DNA from: DASSKA01 sp963839365
Lineage (GTDB): Bacteria > Actinomycetota > Actinomycetes > Propionibacteriales > Nocardioidaceae
DNA: 64,000 bases
Assembly (NCBI GenBank): GCA_963839365.1
Contig: CAWIUT010000001.1
Location: 744,001 to 808,000, forward strand
Direction: 5' to 3'
The position numbers and the translations under genes were made by a program. The notes under the pieces were generated by a model. It saw nothing but the letters and a program-made list of their open reading frames with translations. It was not told the origin of the DNA and ran no database searches. This document shows, one piece after another, positions 17,220-26,316 of the stretch; the stretch's first letter is position 1, and every line of letters starts with the position of its first letter.

Positions 17220-17674
17220 GTGATTGTCTGGACCAACGGCACCTTCGGGGCCGGCAAGACGACCGTCGGAACGCTCGTCGCCCGACAGGATCCGCGTCTG
17301 CGCCTGTACGACCCGGAGTGGGTCGGCTACATGCTGATGAACAACCTCGCCGACCAACAGTTCAGCGACTTCCAGCAGCTCGAGTCGTGGCGGAAGCTGA
17401 CCCCGGTGGTTGCCGATGAGCTGGTCAGGGCGACCGGACAGCACCTGGTGGCCATCCAGACTGTTCTTGACGAGGACTACTGGCGAGAGCTGGAATCGGG
17501 GATGTCCTCGCTCGGGCACGGGGTGCTCCACATCGTGATCGAAGCCGAGGAAGGAGTCATGGAGGCGGCGGATAGCTGCCGACGAGGACGAACCAGAAGC
17601 CAGCCCTTGGCTCAAGTGCTCCCACGAAGGACCCCTGGTCGACAAACGCCGAGGTCAGTGCTCTTTCCGCTCGG
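17220..17674 (+). pseudogene. P-loop NTPase, frameshifted and truncated next to tRNA-Tyr
   Basis: The start MIVWTNGTFGAGKTTVGTLV is a Walker A motif of the small AAA/kinase-like actinobacterial NTPases (GxxGAGKTT). LYDPEWVGYMLMNNL and HIVIEAEEGVME follow the family. After that the frame is lost: removing one G near 17564 would restore ERRIAADEDEPEASPWL, the family's next segment. About 60 expected C-terminal residues are then missing, and the remaining frame runs into the tRNA-Tyr gene 3' end at 17675. The apparent reading through to 17801 crosses the tRNA and is not credible. A leaderless-type -10 (TAGTGT, 17208-17213) precedes the GTG. It is probably a remnant damaged by recombination at the tRNA. 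Confidence 0.65.
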
Positions 17675-17757
17675 TGGCAGGTGCAGGATTCGAACCTGCG
17701 TAGGCATACGCCGACGGATTTACAGTCCGCTTCCATTGGCCACTCGGACAACCTGCC
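17675..17757 (-). tRNA. tRNA-Tyr (anticodon GTA)
   Basis: On the minus strand GGCAGGT at 17757-17751 pairs with ACCTGCC before a discriminator A at 17675. The T-arm GCAGGTTCGAATCCTGC is perfect and the anticodon loop reads CTGTAAA with GTA. The 83-nt length with an extended variable arm fits tRNA-Tyr. CCA is not encoded. The gene lies just upstream of, and divergent from, yajQ. Confidence 0.95.
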
Positions 17758-17848
17758 ATGCCGCCCCGGCTTTCACCGGAGGCAGCGACACGAAACAATA
17801 GCGCAGGACCCCGTAGAGCCTTAAATCCACCCAGAGGAGGACCGCCGG

Positions 17849-18340
17849 ATGGCCGACTCGTCGTTCGACATCGTGAGCAAGTTCGACAGGCAGGAGGTCG
17901 ACAACGCGCTGAACCAGGCGCAGCGCGAGCTGGCCACGCGCTTCGACTTCAAGAACACCGGCGCGAAGATCGACTGGTCCGGTGACAACGCCGTGGAGAT
18001 CACGGCGAACGCCGACGACCGCGCCCGCGCCGTGCTGGACGTCTTCCGCGACAAGCTGGTGAAGCGGAGCCAGTCGCTGAAGATCCTCGATCCGGCGGAG
18101 CCGCGCCAGTCCGGCAAGGACACCTTGCTCTCAGTTGCGCTCAAGGAAGGCATCAGCCAGGAGCAGGCGAAGAAGGTCAGCAAGCTGATCCGGGACGAGG
18201 GCCCCAAGGGTGTCAAGGTGCAGATCCAAGGTGAGGACCTGCGGGTGTCCAGCAAGAAGCGCGACGACCTGCAGGCGGTGATCGCGCTGGTCAAGGAGCA
18301 GGATTTCGACTTTCCGCTGCAGTTCACCAACTACCGCTGA
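17849..18340 (+). CDS. YajQ family (DUF520) nucleotide-binding protein
   Basis: A 163-residue protein. The start MADSSFDIVSKFDRQEVDNA and the segment ATRFDFKNTGAKIDW are family signatures, and it ends with the usual FPLQFTNYR. Members have a double ferredoxin-like fold; some bind cyclic di-GMP and modulate transcription. A strong ribosome-binding site (CAGAGGAGGACC) precedes the ATG. It is divergent from tRNA-Tyr and only 13 bp ahead of the FUSC gene. This yajQ/tRNA-Tyr pairing is also the neighbourhood of the SLP1 integration site in Streptomyces coelicolor. Confidence 0.92.
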   Translation: MADSSFDIVSKFDRQEVDNALNQAQRELATRFDFKNTGAKIDWSGDNAVEITANADDRARAVLDVFRDKLVKRSQSLKILDPAEPRQSGKDTLLSVALKEGISQEQAKKVSKLIRDEGPKGVKVQIQGEDLRVSSKKRDDLQAVIALVKEQDFDFPLQFTNYR

Positions 18341-18352
18341 ACCCCGGCGTCG

Positions 18353-20545
18353 GTGTCGAGGTCGCGGCTCCCGCGCCAGGCGCTGACCGCCGCGCCTTTC
18401 GGCCGACGGGCCTTCGACCGCGGCCGGTCGCGCCTGCACAGCGAGCTGCGCGACGCCTGGGACCGGTTCCTCGCCTCGGACCCCGGGCTCAACCGGCTTC
18501 GCCGGGGGTTGCGGGCGGTGCTCGCGGTGGGCACCACCATCGGGGTCCAGCTGCTCGTGGCGCACGGGCTCGGTGCCACCGGGACCACCCGGGTCCTGCA
18601 CCTGCTGCTCGGCTCACTCCTGGCGATGAACATGGCCACGGTCATCCGGCAGGGGCCGCGCCGGGAGACCGCGATCGCCGCCGGCTGGGCACCCGTGGCA
18701 GCGGCGACGGGTGCAGTCCTGGCCACGGTGGCCGCCCCGCTGCACTGGCTGGCCCTGGCGGTCTTCGTCCTGGTCTGTTCCACGGCCGTCTGGGTACGGC
18801 GCTTCGGCGGCGCGTGGTTCGCCGGCGGGTTCATCGTCTGGCAGGCGTACTTCTTCACCCTCTACCTGCATCCTCCGCTCAGCGCTCTTCCTGGGATGTT
18901 GCTCGCGGTAGCGGTGAGCGGCGTGTGGGTCACCGGCCTGCTGCTCACCGTGCTGCACGCGGAGCCGGGACGCACGCTGGCGCGCACGGTGACCGCGCTG
19001 CGCGCCCGGGCCCGCTCGGTCGTGTCGCACTGCCTCGATGTGCTCGAAGACCCTACCGACCAGCACATCCAGAGCCTGCGCAGCCAACTGGTCAAGCTTT
19101 CGGAGGTCACCCTGCTCTTCGACGGCCAGCTCAGCGACCGCCGCGCACTTCCTGAGGGCTACTCCGCCGCCCGGTTGCGCCGGTGGATCATCGGAGTCGA
19201 GATCAGCTGCGAAGAGCTCGCGAACGCCACCGTCGACCTCGGCCGCGACGGCGACGCACCTTCGGAGACCCTGGCCGGCACCACGCACATGCTGAGGCAG
19301 CTCGGTTGGGGGCATCTCGAGGACGCCCGCACGACGATCGGCACGCTCCGCTCGCCGCCGCACGACCGGATCCCGAGCGTGCGGCGCCTGGCCTCTTCAG
19401 CCGACATGCTGCTCACCTCCGTGGCCGACTGGACCTCCGGGCGTCTGCGAGGTGGGAGCGCGGAGGGCGGCTACGAGCCCGTGGTCCGTCTCGTCGGCGG
19501 CAACCTGCCCGGCACCACCGTCTTCACCCCCGCGGAGCGGGCCGGGCGGCTGCTCGCGCCGCGGACCTGGTCGACCCCCTCCCGGCAGGCGCTGCAGGCG
19601 GGAGCGGCCGCGGCCTTGGCGATCGTCGCCGGCGAGCTGATCTCGACTCAGCGCTTCTACTGGGCGGTGATCGCCGCGTTCGTGGCGTTCACCGGCACCG
19701 CCACCGTCGGCGAGACGGTGCGCAAGTCGGTGGCCCGCACGGTCGGCACGCTCGCCGGCCTCGTCATCGCCGTCGGACTTGCCCAGCTCACCGCAGGGCA
19801 CGAGCTGGTGACCGTGGCGGCGCTGCTTGCCTGCATCTTCTGTGCGTTCTACGTCCAGGCGCTCTCCTACGCCACGATGATCTTCTTCATCACGCTCATG
19901 CTGGGCGAGCTCTACGGCGTCCTCAACCGCTTCAGCGACACGGTGCTGCTGGTGCGCCTGGCAGAGACCGCTGCCGGCGCGGCGGCGGGCATCCTGGTCT
20001 CGGTGCTGGTGCTCCCCACCCGCACCCGGCCAACGCTGATCCAGGCACGCCGGGACCTGCTCCAGGCACTCTCCCAGCTGACCGCCGAGTGCGCGCTGCG
20101 GCTCGAGGGCCGAGCCGAGGGGAACCACCTGCTCACCGACGCGATCCGACTCGACGAGGCGGCCCGCCAGGTGCTGCGCAACGCCGACTCCCTTCTGAGC
20201 GTCCGCGGGCTCGACCGTGACCATCGCGACCGGCACCGCAGGGTGGCCGTTCTCGGCGTGTGTGCGAGCACCGCGCGCAGCCTGGTTCCCGCCGTTCTCG
20301 CCACGCGGACCCCGGTCGCTCCCGAGCTCGCCGAGGCCTGCCGGGTGCTCGCGGAGGAAGCCCGCCGGCTGGCAGAGGTACCCGATCTCCGCGGGCTGCG
20401 TGCCACCGGTGAAGGACCCGACGTCGCCGGGCAGGTCGCCGGCCTGCTCGACCGGGCACCGCACCCGCCGGTGGTGCTCCGCCGCCGGCTGCAGCGGCTC
20501 GCGGACTCGCTGGCCCTGCTGGTCCCGCGCGGCCGGGCACGCTGA
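18353..20545 (+). CDS. FUSC family membrane protein
   Basis: A 730-residue protein with two membrane bundles. The first, at about residues 50-205, has GLRAVLAVGTTIGVQLLVAHG and WFAGGFIVWQAYFFTLYLHP. The second, at about residues 415-560, has RFYWAVIAAFVAFTGTATVG followed by ETVRKSVARTVGTLAGL. A soluble helical domain lies between and after them. This is the fusaric-acid-resistance (FUSC)/aromatic acid exporter architecture; real substrates are unknown. The GTG follows yajQ by 13 bp, so the pair may be cotranscribed. Its stop lies only 8 bp from the stop of the convergent second nuo cluster. Confidence 0.85.
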   Translation: MSRSRLPRQALTAAPFGRRAFDRGRSRLHSELRDAWDRFLASDPGLNRLRRGLRAVLAVGTTIGVQLLVAHGLGATGTTRVLHLLLGSLLAMNMATVIRQGPRRETAIAAGWAPVAAATGAVLATVAAPLHWLALAVFVLVCSTAVWVRRFGGAWFAGGFIVWQAYFFTLYLHPPLSALPGMLLAVAVSGVWVTGLLLTVLHAEPGRTLARTVTALRARARSVVSHCLDVLEDPTDQHIQSLRSQLVKLSEVTLLFDGQLSDRRALPEGYSAARLRRWIIGVEISCEELANATVDLGRDGDAPSETLAGTTHMLRQLGWGHLEDARTTIGTLRSPPHDRIPSVRRLASSADMLLTSVADWTSGRLRGGSAEGGYEPVVRLVGGNLPGTTVFTPAERAGRLLAPRTWSTPSRQALQAGAAAALAIVAGELISTQRFYWAVIAAFVAFTGTATVGETVRKSVARTVGTLAGLVIAVGLAQLTAGHELVTVAALLACIFCAFYVQALSYATMIFFITLMLGELYGVLNRFSDTVLLVRLAETAAGAAAGILVSVLVLPTRTRPTLIQARRDLLQALSQLTAECALRLEGRAEGNHLLTDAIRLDEAARQVLRNADSLLSVRGLDRDHRDRHRRVAVLGVCASTARSLVPAVLATRTPVAPELAEACRVLAEEARRLAEVPDLRGLRATGEGPDVAGQVAGLLDRAPHPPVVLRRRLQRLADSLALLVPRGRAR

Positions 20546-20553
20546 GGGACGAG

Positions 20554-22032
20554 CTACCGCTGGGCCAGCACGCTGGTGAGCGGGTCGAGCAGCAGGCCCG
20601 GCAGCACGGAGAGCACGATGCCGGCGACGAAGGTGAGCAGCACCGCGGCCCCGGGTCCTCGCGGCGTGGTGTACTTCGTCGCGTCGTACGACGGACGGAA
20701 CAGCTCCACCAGCCAGCGCACGTAGTAGACCAGCCCGATGACCACGTTCACCGCCATCACCACCGCCAGCCAGGTCACCGGTCCCGCCGCGGAGTCGAAC
20801 ACGACCACCTTCGCGAACAGGCCCACGATGCCCGGCGGCAGGCCGGCCAGGGCCACGAGCGCGAAGGCCAAGGCCCACCCGGCCACCGGTTTCGCCCGCA
20901 CCAGCCCGGCGTAGTCGGCCAGCCGCTGCTGCGGATACCGTCCGCCCACCACCGCCGCCACCGCGAAGGCTCCCAGGTTCATCACCGCATAGATACCCAG
21001 GTAGCCGACCGAGGCCCCGAGCGCCGAGGGTGTGGACGCCGCCGCACCGAACGGGACCAGGATGTAGCCGGCCTGCGCCACCGACGACCAGGCCAGCAGC
21101 CGCACCGCGTGCTGCTGGCGCAACGCGAGCAGGTTGCCGACGGTCATGGTGAGCGCGGCCAGCACCGCCATCACCGGCGCCCAGGCGCCGGCCAGCCCGG
21201 GGAAGCCGAGGTCCAGCACCAGGACCAGGCCGACGAACCCCGCGGTCTTGGAGACCACGGACAGGTAGGCCGCCACCGCCACCGGGGCGCCCACGTAGGT
21301 GTCGGGAACCCACATGTGGAACGGGACGGCGGCCACCTTGAACGCCAGCCCGACGATGGTGAGCAGCGCACCGACCCCGGCCACCGCCCGCAGCGCTCCG
21401 CCCGAGGCGAGCCCCTCGCGGATCCCGGTGAAGAACACCGATCCGGTCGCGCCGTACACCAGCGAGGCCCCCATCAGCATCACCGCCGTGGAGACCACCG
21501 AGACCAGGAAGAACTTCAGCGACGCCTCGGCCGCCCGCGGGCTGCCCCTGCGCAGCCCGACCATCGCGAACGCGGGCAGCGACACCAGCTCCAGCGACAC
21601 CACCAGCGTGACCAGGTCCCGGGACGCGGCGATGCTGAGCGCTCCGGTCGCCGAGCACAGCAGCAGGAAGTTCCACTCCCCCGCTGGGGTGCGGACGTGC
21701 GGCACCGCGGTCTGCATCAGCGCGACCACCAGGGTGCCGAACAGCACCACCGCCCAGAAGACCACGGTGAGCCGGTCCACCACGAACGAGCACGGCCCGC
21801 CGTGCACGCAGAAGGTGCTCCGGGTGACTCCCCAGGACAGGGCCGCCGGCACCGCGGCGGCCAGGGTCCCGACGACCGTCAGCGTGGCGGCCACCGGCAC
21901 ACGGCGAGAGGCTCCGGGACGCGCGGTCAGCCCGGCCGGGGCGGCGAACGCGTCCGCGAGCAGCACCAGCACCGCTGTCCCCGCCAGGACCAGCGGCGCG
22001 GCGATCGCCATCCAGCTCACCGGCTGCACCAT
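20554..22032 (-). CDS. nuoN: NADH-quinone oxidoreductase subunit N, second cluster
   Basis: A 492-residue antiporter-like membrane subunit, last gene of the second nuo cluster. It has about 14 helices with the conserved LELVSLPAFAMVG (TM5 glutamate), AFKVAAVPFHMWVPDTYVGAP (TM7-8 region) and LAWSSVAQAGYILVPFG segments of proton-translocating subunits. It starts immediately after the nuoM2 stop. It is a paralogue of the subunit at 39738-41354; the sequences are clearly diverged, so this is not a recent duplication. Confidence 0.92.
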   Translation of the reverse strand: MVQPVSWMAIAAPLVLAGTAVLVLLADAFAAPAGLTARPGASRRVPVAATLTVVGTLAAAVPAALSWGVTRSTFCVHGGPCSFVVDRLTVVFWAVVLFGTLVVALMQTAVPHVRTPAGEWNFLLLCSATGALSIAASRDLVTLVVSLELVSLPAFAMVGLRRGSPRAAEASLKFFLVSVVSTAVMLMGASLVYGATGSVFFTGIREGLASGGALRAVAGVGALLTIVGLAFKVAAVPFHMWVPDTYVGAPVAVAAYLSVVSKTAGFVGLVLVLDLGFPGLAGAWAPVMAVLAALTMTVGNLLALRQQHAVRLLAWSSVAQAGYILVPFGAAASTPSALGASVGYLGIYAVMNLGAFAVAAVVGGRYPQQRLADYAGLVRAKPVAGWALAFALVALAGLPPGIVGLFAKVVVFDSAAGPVTWLAVVMAVNVVIGLVYYVRWLVELFRPSYDATKYTTPRGPGAAVLLTFVAGIVLSVLPGLLLDPLTSVLAQR

Positions 22033-23598
22033 CTACAGCCTCCCGAAGAACGCCTGCGCGGCCTGGGCGACCGGGGTGAGCAGGAAACCGGGAGCCACCC
22101 CGAGGACCACCGTCAACGCGACCAGCGGTGTCCAGGCCAGCCACTCCACCGCGCCGACGTCGGCCCGGACCGCGCCCGCCTCCGGGGAGGCCGGCTCCAC
22201 CTCCTCGCTGGCGAGCTCGATCGAGGCGACGTCCTCGTTGACCGGCCGCACCGCGGGCGGGGTTCCTTGCAGCATCCGGCGCATCAGCGCCAGGAAGTAC
22301 GCCGAGGTGAGGATGACGCCGAACGCGGCCAGCACGCCCAGCACCACGTACGTCGCACGCGGCAGCGCCGGTGCACCGAACAGGGCCGACCGCACGGTCA
22401 GCATCTCCCCCCAGAACCCGGCCAACCCGGGCAGGCCCATGGACGCGATCGCCCCGAACGCGAACACCCCGGCCAGCCGCGGCACCCGGCCGTAGAGCAC
22501 GGTCAGCCGCTGCAGCTCGCCGGTGCCGTACCGGTCCTTGATCCCCCCGGCCACGAAGAACAGCAGACCGGTGATCAGCGCGTGCGCGACGCTGGCGTAG
22601 ACCGCCGCCTGCACTCCCGCCACGGTGAACGTCGCCGCTGCGAGCACCACGAACCCCATGTGCCCGACGCTCGAGTAGGCGATCAGCCGTTTCAGCTCGG
22701 TCTGCGCCAGGCAGGCCAGCGCGGCGTAGAGGATCCCGACCACCGCCAGCGCCGCGACGAGCGGCACCAGCAGGCCCCAGCCGGGGTTCGTCACCGGCAT
22801 CCAGAACCGCAGGAATCCGTAGGTGCCGAGCTTGAGCAGCACCGCCGCCAGCACCACCGAGCCCACGGTCGGTGCCTTTGCGTGCGCGTCGGGCAGCCAC
22901 AGGTGCAGCGGCCACAGCGGCGTCTTGACCGCCAGGCCGATCGCGACCAGCACCGCCGCCCCGATCGCGGTCGCCCCCCTCGGCTGGTACGACGCGGCGA
23001 TCCGCACGATGTCGAACGTGCCGGTCTGGGTGTGCACCAACAAGAACCCGACGAGCATGAACGCCGACCCGAGCACGGTGAACACCAGGAACCGGGTCGC
23101 CGCGCGCCGCCGGCCGGCCGCGTCGTGCGGGTCGCCCCAGCCGTCGATGACGAACCACATCGGGATGAGCGCGACCTCGAAGAACATGAAGAACAGCACC
23201 ATGTCCAGGGCGAGGAAGCTGCCCAGTACTCCCGCCTCCACCACCAGCAGCAGCGCCGCGAGCCCGGATCGCCCCGGCGGCGCGTTGCGCAGCAGCACGA
23301 CCAGGCAGCAGGCCAGCACCAGGGCGGTCATCAGCACCAGCGGCGCCGAGATCCCGTCCAGTCCGAGGTGCCAGTGCACGTCCAGCGCCCGGATCCACCG
23401 GTAGTCGACGCTCGACGACCCCAGGCCTGCCCGCGACACCACCACGGCCCACACCGACCAGCCGAGCGTGAGCAGGCCGCCCGCGACCGCGACCCATGAG
23501 GCGGTCCGGCTCCCGCCGCGACGATCGACCGCCCAGGTGAGCAGACCGCACACGAACGGCACTGCGACCAGGCCGTTGAGCGCCACCGCCCCGGTCAT
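22033..23598 (-). CDS. nuoM: NADH-quinone oxidoreductase subunit M, second cluster
   Basis: A 521-residue proton-pumping subunit. The TM5 glutamate region MVLFFMFFEVALIPMWFVI, KTPLWPLHLWLPDAHAKAP (TM7-8) and LKRLIAYSSVGHMGFVVLA are typical of NuoM. The 3' end of its frame directly abuts the nuoN2 start. It overlaps nuoL2 by 4 bp. Together with L2 and N2 it would form the distal proton channels of a second membrane arm. Confidence 0.93.
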   Translation of the reverse strand: MTGAVALNGLVAVPFVCGLLTWAVDRRGGSRTASWVAVAGGLLTLGWSVWAVVVSRAGLGSSSVDYRWIRALDVHWHLGLDGISAPLVLMTALVLACCLVVLLRNAPPGRSGLAALLLVVEAGVLGSFLALDMVLFFMFFEVALIPMWFVIDGWGDPHDAAGRRRAATRFLVFTVLGSAFMLVGFLLVHTQTGTFDIVRIAASYQPRGATAIGAAVLVAIGLAVKTPLWPLHLWLPDAHAKAPTVGSVVLAAVLLKLGTYGFLRFWMPVTNPGWGLLVPLVAALAVVGILYAALACLAQTELKRLIAYSSVGHMGFVVLAAATFTVAGVQAAVYASVAHALITGLLFFVAGGIKDRYGTGELQRLTVLYGRVPRLAGVFAFGAIASMGLPGLAGFWGEMLTVRSALFGAPALPRATYVVLGVLAAFGVILTSAYFLALMRRMLQGTPPAVRPVNEDVASIELASEEVEPASPEAGAVRADVGAVEWLAWTPLVALTVVLGVAPGFLLTPVAQAAQAFFGRL

Positions 23599-25433
23599 GC
23601 CCGGGCCCCCGCCGCCAGCGCCACCGCAACGGCCCCCAGCACCACGACCATCAGGTAGGCCTGCACGTTGCCGTTCTGGGCCCGCCGCAGCAGCCGGCCC
23701 AGCGCGTGCGTGGACGCGGCGGCCCCGTCGACGTACCCGCCGACCACGTCCCGGTCGCCGAGCACCGTGCCCCGCGCGAGGAAGCGGACCGGTCGCACGA
23801 TCGACCGGTCATAGATCGCGTCGGCCCGCGGGTGTGGGACCGGGTGCGGCTGCCACAGGTCCCACCCGGTGCGCCGCCGCCACGCGACCAGCACCCCGGC
23901 ACCGACCACGAGCACCAGCAGCGTGGTGGCCAGCGCCATCTCGCCGTGGAACAGCGCCTGCCGGTGTGCCGGGCCGAGGGCGAAGGTGGGGTAGGCGACG
24001 GCGAGGCCACCGAGCGTGGTGGGAGCAGCCAGCACGTACAGCGGTGCGCGCATCACCCAGGGCGGCTCCGCCGCGGCCTCGGCTCCTGGCGCCGGTGCGC
24101 CGAAGAACACCAGCAGCCAGGCCCGCAGCGAGTAGGCGACGGTCAGCCCCGCGGTCGCGATCATGGACACGAACAGCAGCCACGCCACCCAGGTCCACAC
24201 CGCCCGCCCGGCCAGCGCCTCGTGCAGCGAGGCGCTGATCACCGCGTCCTTGGTGAAGAACCCGACCATCGGCACCACACCCGCGAGCGCAGCGAACCCG
24301 AGCGTCATGGTCACGAACGTGTCCGGGAGCCTCCGGCGCAGGCCACCCATCGCGGTCATCGAGGTGGAGCCGCCCACCGCGTGCACCACCGACCCGGCGC
24401 CCAGGAAGAGCAGCGCCTTGAAGGCACCGTGCGCCAGCAGGTGCAGCACCGCGGCGGAGTAGGAGCCGACCGCCAGCGCCCCGAACATGTAGGCAAGCTG
24501 GCTGACCGTCGACCAGGCCAGCACCCTCTTCAGGTCCCGGCTGAAGAGGGCGTACACCGCCGACAAGAACATCGTCACCGCCGCCACCGCGGCCATGCAG
24601 GTCAGCGCCGTCGGGGAGCTGACGAACAGCGGGTAGACGCGCGCCACCAGGAACACGCCGGCCGCCACCATGGTGGCGGCGTGGATCAGGGCCGAGATCG
24701 GCGTCGGGCCGGGCATCGCGTCCGGCAGCCAGGTGTGCAGCGGCACCTGCGCCGACTTGCCGATGACGGCGACGAGGAACAGCAGCGCGGGCAACGTCAG
24801 CGCGTCCACCGCGATCGAGCCGTGCTGGATCCGGCCGACGATGTTGCTGATCTGGTAGCTGCCGAACCGGTGCCCGAGCACCAGGATCCCGAACAGCAGC
24901 CCGAGGTCGGCCGTCCGGGTCATCAGGAACGCCTTCACCGCCCCGGCCCGTGCCTCCGGAAGCTCCCAGTGGTGCGCGATCAGGAAGTAGGAGCAGGCAC
25001 CCATCAGCTCCCAGCCGACCAGCAGCACCCACAGGTCGTCGGCGGTGACCACCAGGCTCATCGCGCCGGTGAACACCGAGACCAGGAACGCGTACGACGG
25101 GTAGCGCGGGTCGTGCTCGAGATAACCCAGTGAGTACACCTGGACCAGCACCGACACCACGTGCACCAGCAGGAGCATCACCGCGCTGAGCTGGTCGACG
25201 TGCAGCGACAGCTGGATCGGCGGGCCCACCGCCGCCGTGCTGGCGTAGACGTGGTTGGTCGGTCCGGCGGCGCCGAGATGGGTGGCCGCCACCACGACGG
25301 CGAGGACCAGCGCCAGCGCCTCACCGCCCACCGCGACCGCCTTGCCGACACCGTCCGAACGGTGCCCCACCAGCAGGACCACGGCTCCCGCCGCGAACGG
25401 CACCGCGAGCATCGCGATGAGCAGCGCGCTCAC
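23595..25433 (-). CDS. nuoL: NADH-quinone oxidoreductase subunit L, second cluster
   Basis: A 612-residue subunit with the NuoL landmarks VGWELMGACSYFLIAHHWE, KSAQVPLHTWLPDAMPGPTP, ISALIHAATMVAAGVFLVAR, LKRVLAWSTVSQLAYMFGAL and HLLAHGAFKALLFLGAGSV. A long C-terminal tail carries the lateral helix region. The GTG start overlaps the nuoK2 stop by 4 bp. It retains the charged and histidine positions expected of a functional proton channel. Confidence 0.93.
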   Translation of the reverse strand: MSALLIAMLAVPFAAGAVVLLVGHRSDGVGKAVAVGGEALALVLAVVVAATHLGAAGPTNHVYASTAAVGPPIQLSLHVDQLSAVMLLLVHVVSVLVQVYSLGYLEHDPRYPSYAFLVSVFTGAMSLVVTADDLWVLLVGWELMGACSYFLIAHHWELPEARAGAVKAFLMTRTADLGLLFGILVLGHRFGSYQISNIVGRIQHGSIAVDALTLPALLFLVAVIGKSAQVPLHTWLPDAMPGPTPISALIHAATMVAAGVFLVARVYPLFVSSPTALTCMAAVAAVTMFLSAVYALFSRDLKRVLAWSTVSQLAYMFGALAVGSYSAAVLHLLAHGAFKALLFLGAGSVVHAVGGSTSMTAMGGLRRRLPDTFVTMTLGFAALAGVVPMVGFFTKDAVISASLHEALAGRAVWTWVAWLLFVSMIATAGLTVAYSLRAWLLVFFGAPAPGAEAAAEPPWVMRAPLYVLAAPTTLGGLAVAYPTFALGPAHRQALFHGEMALATTLLVLVVGAGVLVAWRRRTGWDLWQPHPVPHPRADAIYDRSIVRPVRFLARGTVLGDRDVVGGYVDGAAASTHALGRLLRRAQNGNVQAYLMVVVLGAVAVALAAGARA

Positions 25434-25771
25434 CGGCCGGCCTCGTCCGTCGCGGGCTGGTCGCGGTCGGCGAGCCCCCGCAGCCGGTCCACCTCGATGT
25501 GCGCGTGCGTGCGGAAGACCAGGAGCACGATGGCCAGCGCCAGCCCGATCTCCGCGGCGGCGACCACGATGATGAACAGCGTGAACGTCTGGCCGGAGTG
25601 CAGCGCGTCACGCAGGTAGGCGTCGAAGGCGACCATGTTGATGTTCACCGCGTTGAGCATCAGCTCCACGCCCATCAGCACCAGGACCGCATTACGGCGG
25701 GCCAGCACGCCGTACACGCCGATCGCGAACAGCATCGCGGCGAGCAGCAGCGGCCACCACAGCGGCATCAC
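25430..25771 (-). CDS. nuoK: NADH-quinone oxidoreductase subunit K, second cluster
   Basis: A 113-residue membrane subunit with three helices and the conserved glutamates in VLMGVELMLNAVNINMVAF and VVAAAEIGLALAIVLLVFR. The C-terminal tail is about 13 residues longer than that of the first-cluster NuoK. The GTG at 25771 overlaps the nuoJ2 stop (GTGA); an ATG follows immediately at 25768 and could be used instead. Confidence 0.93.
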   Translation of the reverse strand: MMPLWWPLLLAAMLFAIGVYGVLARRNAVLVLMGVELMLNAVNINMVAFDAYLRDALHSGQTFTLFIIVVAAAEIGLALAIVLLVFRTHAHIEVDRLRGLADRDQPATDEAGR

Positions 25772-26316
25772 CGGCTCGTCTCCGAGCCCCGGTGGTCGGG
25801 CTCGTCCGGGCCGCCGCCACGCAGGCGCGACAGCACGATCGCTCCGACGAGCGCGGCGAGCAGCAGCACGCTGAGCACTTCGAAGGGCAGCACCCAGGTC
25901 CCGAAGATGGTGCCGCCGATGACCTGGGCAGTGCCGACCTGCCCGTGCTGCAGGTCGATACCCACGTCACGGAACCCGGCGACCACCGTGGTGCCGAGCA
26001 GCACGGCGACCAGCACGGCGACGACGGCCGCGGGCGCCGCGCGCCGCGCGGCCAGCTCCGGCTGCGGGCCGGTGGGCGCCCGGGTCAGCATCAGCGCGAA
26101 CAGCAGCAGCACCACGACCGCGCCGACGTAGATCAGCACCTGCACCCAGGCCACGAACTCGGCGGCCAGCAGCAGGTAGATGCCGGCCACCGCCCCCAGC
26201 GACACGACCAGCCACAGCGCGGCATGGACCAGGTTGGTGCTGGTGACCACCAGCAGCGCGGAGCCGACCGCGACCAGCCCGAGCAGCGCGAACAGCACCT
26301 GCACCGTGGTGCTCAC
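25768..26316 (-). CDS. nuoJ: NADH-quinone oxidoreductase subunit J, second cluster
   Basis: A 182-residue membrane subunit of about five helices. The conserved AAEFVAWVQVLIYVGAVVVL (pi-bulge TM3 region) and the N-terminal STNLVHAALWLVVSLGAVAG identify NuoJ. It lacks the ~90-residue C-terminal extension seen in the first-cluster copy (284 residues). Start GTG overlaps the nuoI2 stop (GTGA). Confidence 0.92.
   Translation of the reverse strand: MSTTVQVLFALLGLVAVGSALLVVTSTNLVHAALWLVVSLGAVAGIYLLLAAEFVAWVQVLIYVGAVVVLLLFALMLTRAPTGPQPELAARRAAPAAVVAVLVAVLLGTTVVAGFRDVGIDLQHGQVGTAQVIGGTIFGTWVLPFEVLSVLLLAALVGAIVLSRLRGGGPDEPDHRGSETSR

Noticed and set aside
17675..17700. Second copy of the tRNA-Tyr 3' end marking an attL/attR pair
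   Set aside because: I did not see the GCAGGATTCGAACCTGCG segment repeated elsewhere in the window, so no integrated element can be delimited.
17220..17801. P-loop NTPase read straight through to 17801
   Set aside because: The reading crosses a perfect tRNA-Tyr gene on the other strand and loses all family similarity after a frameshift near 17564.
21109..23499. Plus-strand frame of nearly 800 codons antisense to nuoM2/nuoN2
   Set aside because: Composition rich in His/Arg/Gln/Pro, with no domain similarity; antisense shadow.
19397..23629. 1410-codon minus-strand open frame
   Set aside because: Ala/Arg/Gly-rich shadow of nuoM2, nuoN2 and the antisense of FUSC, typical for high-GC coding DNA.
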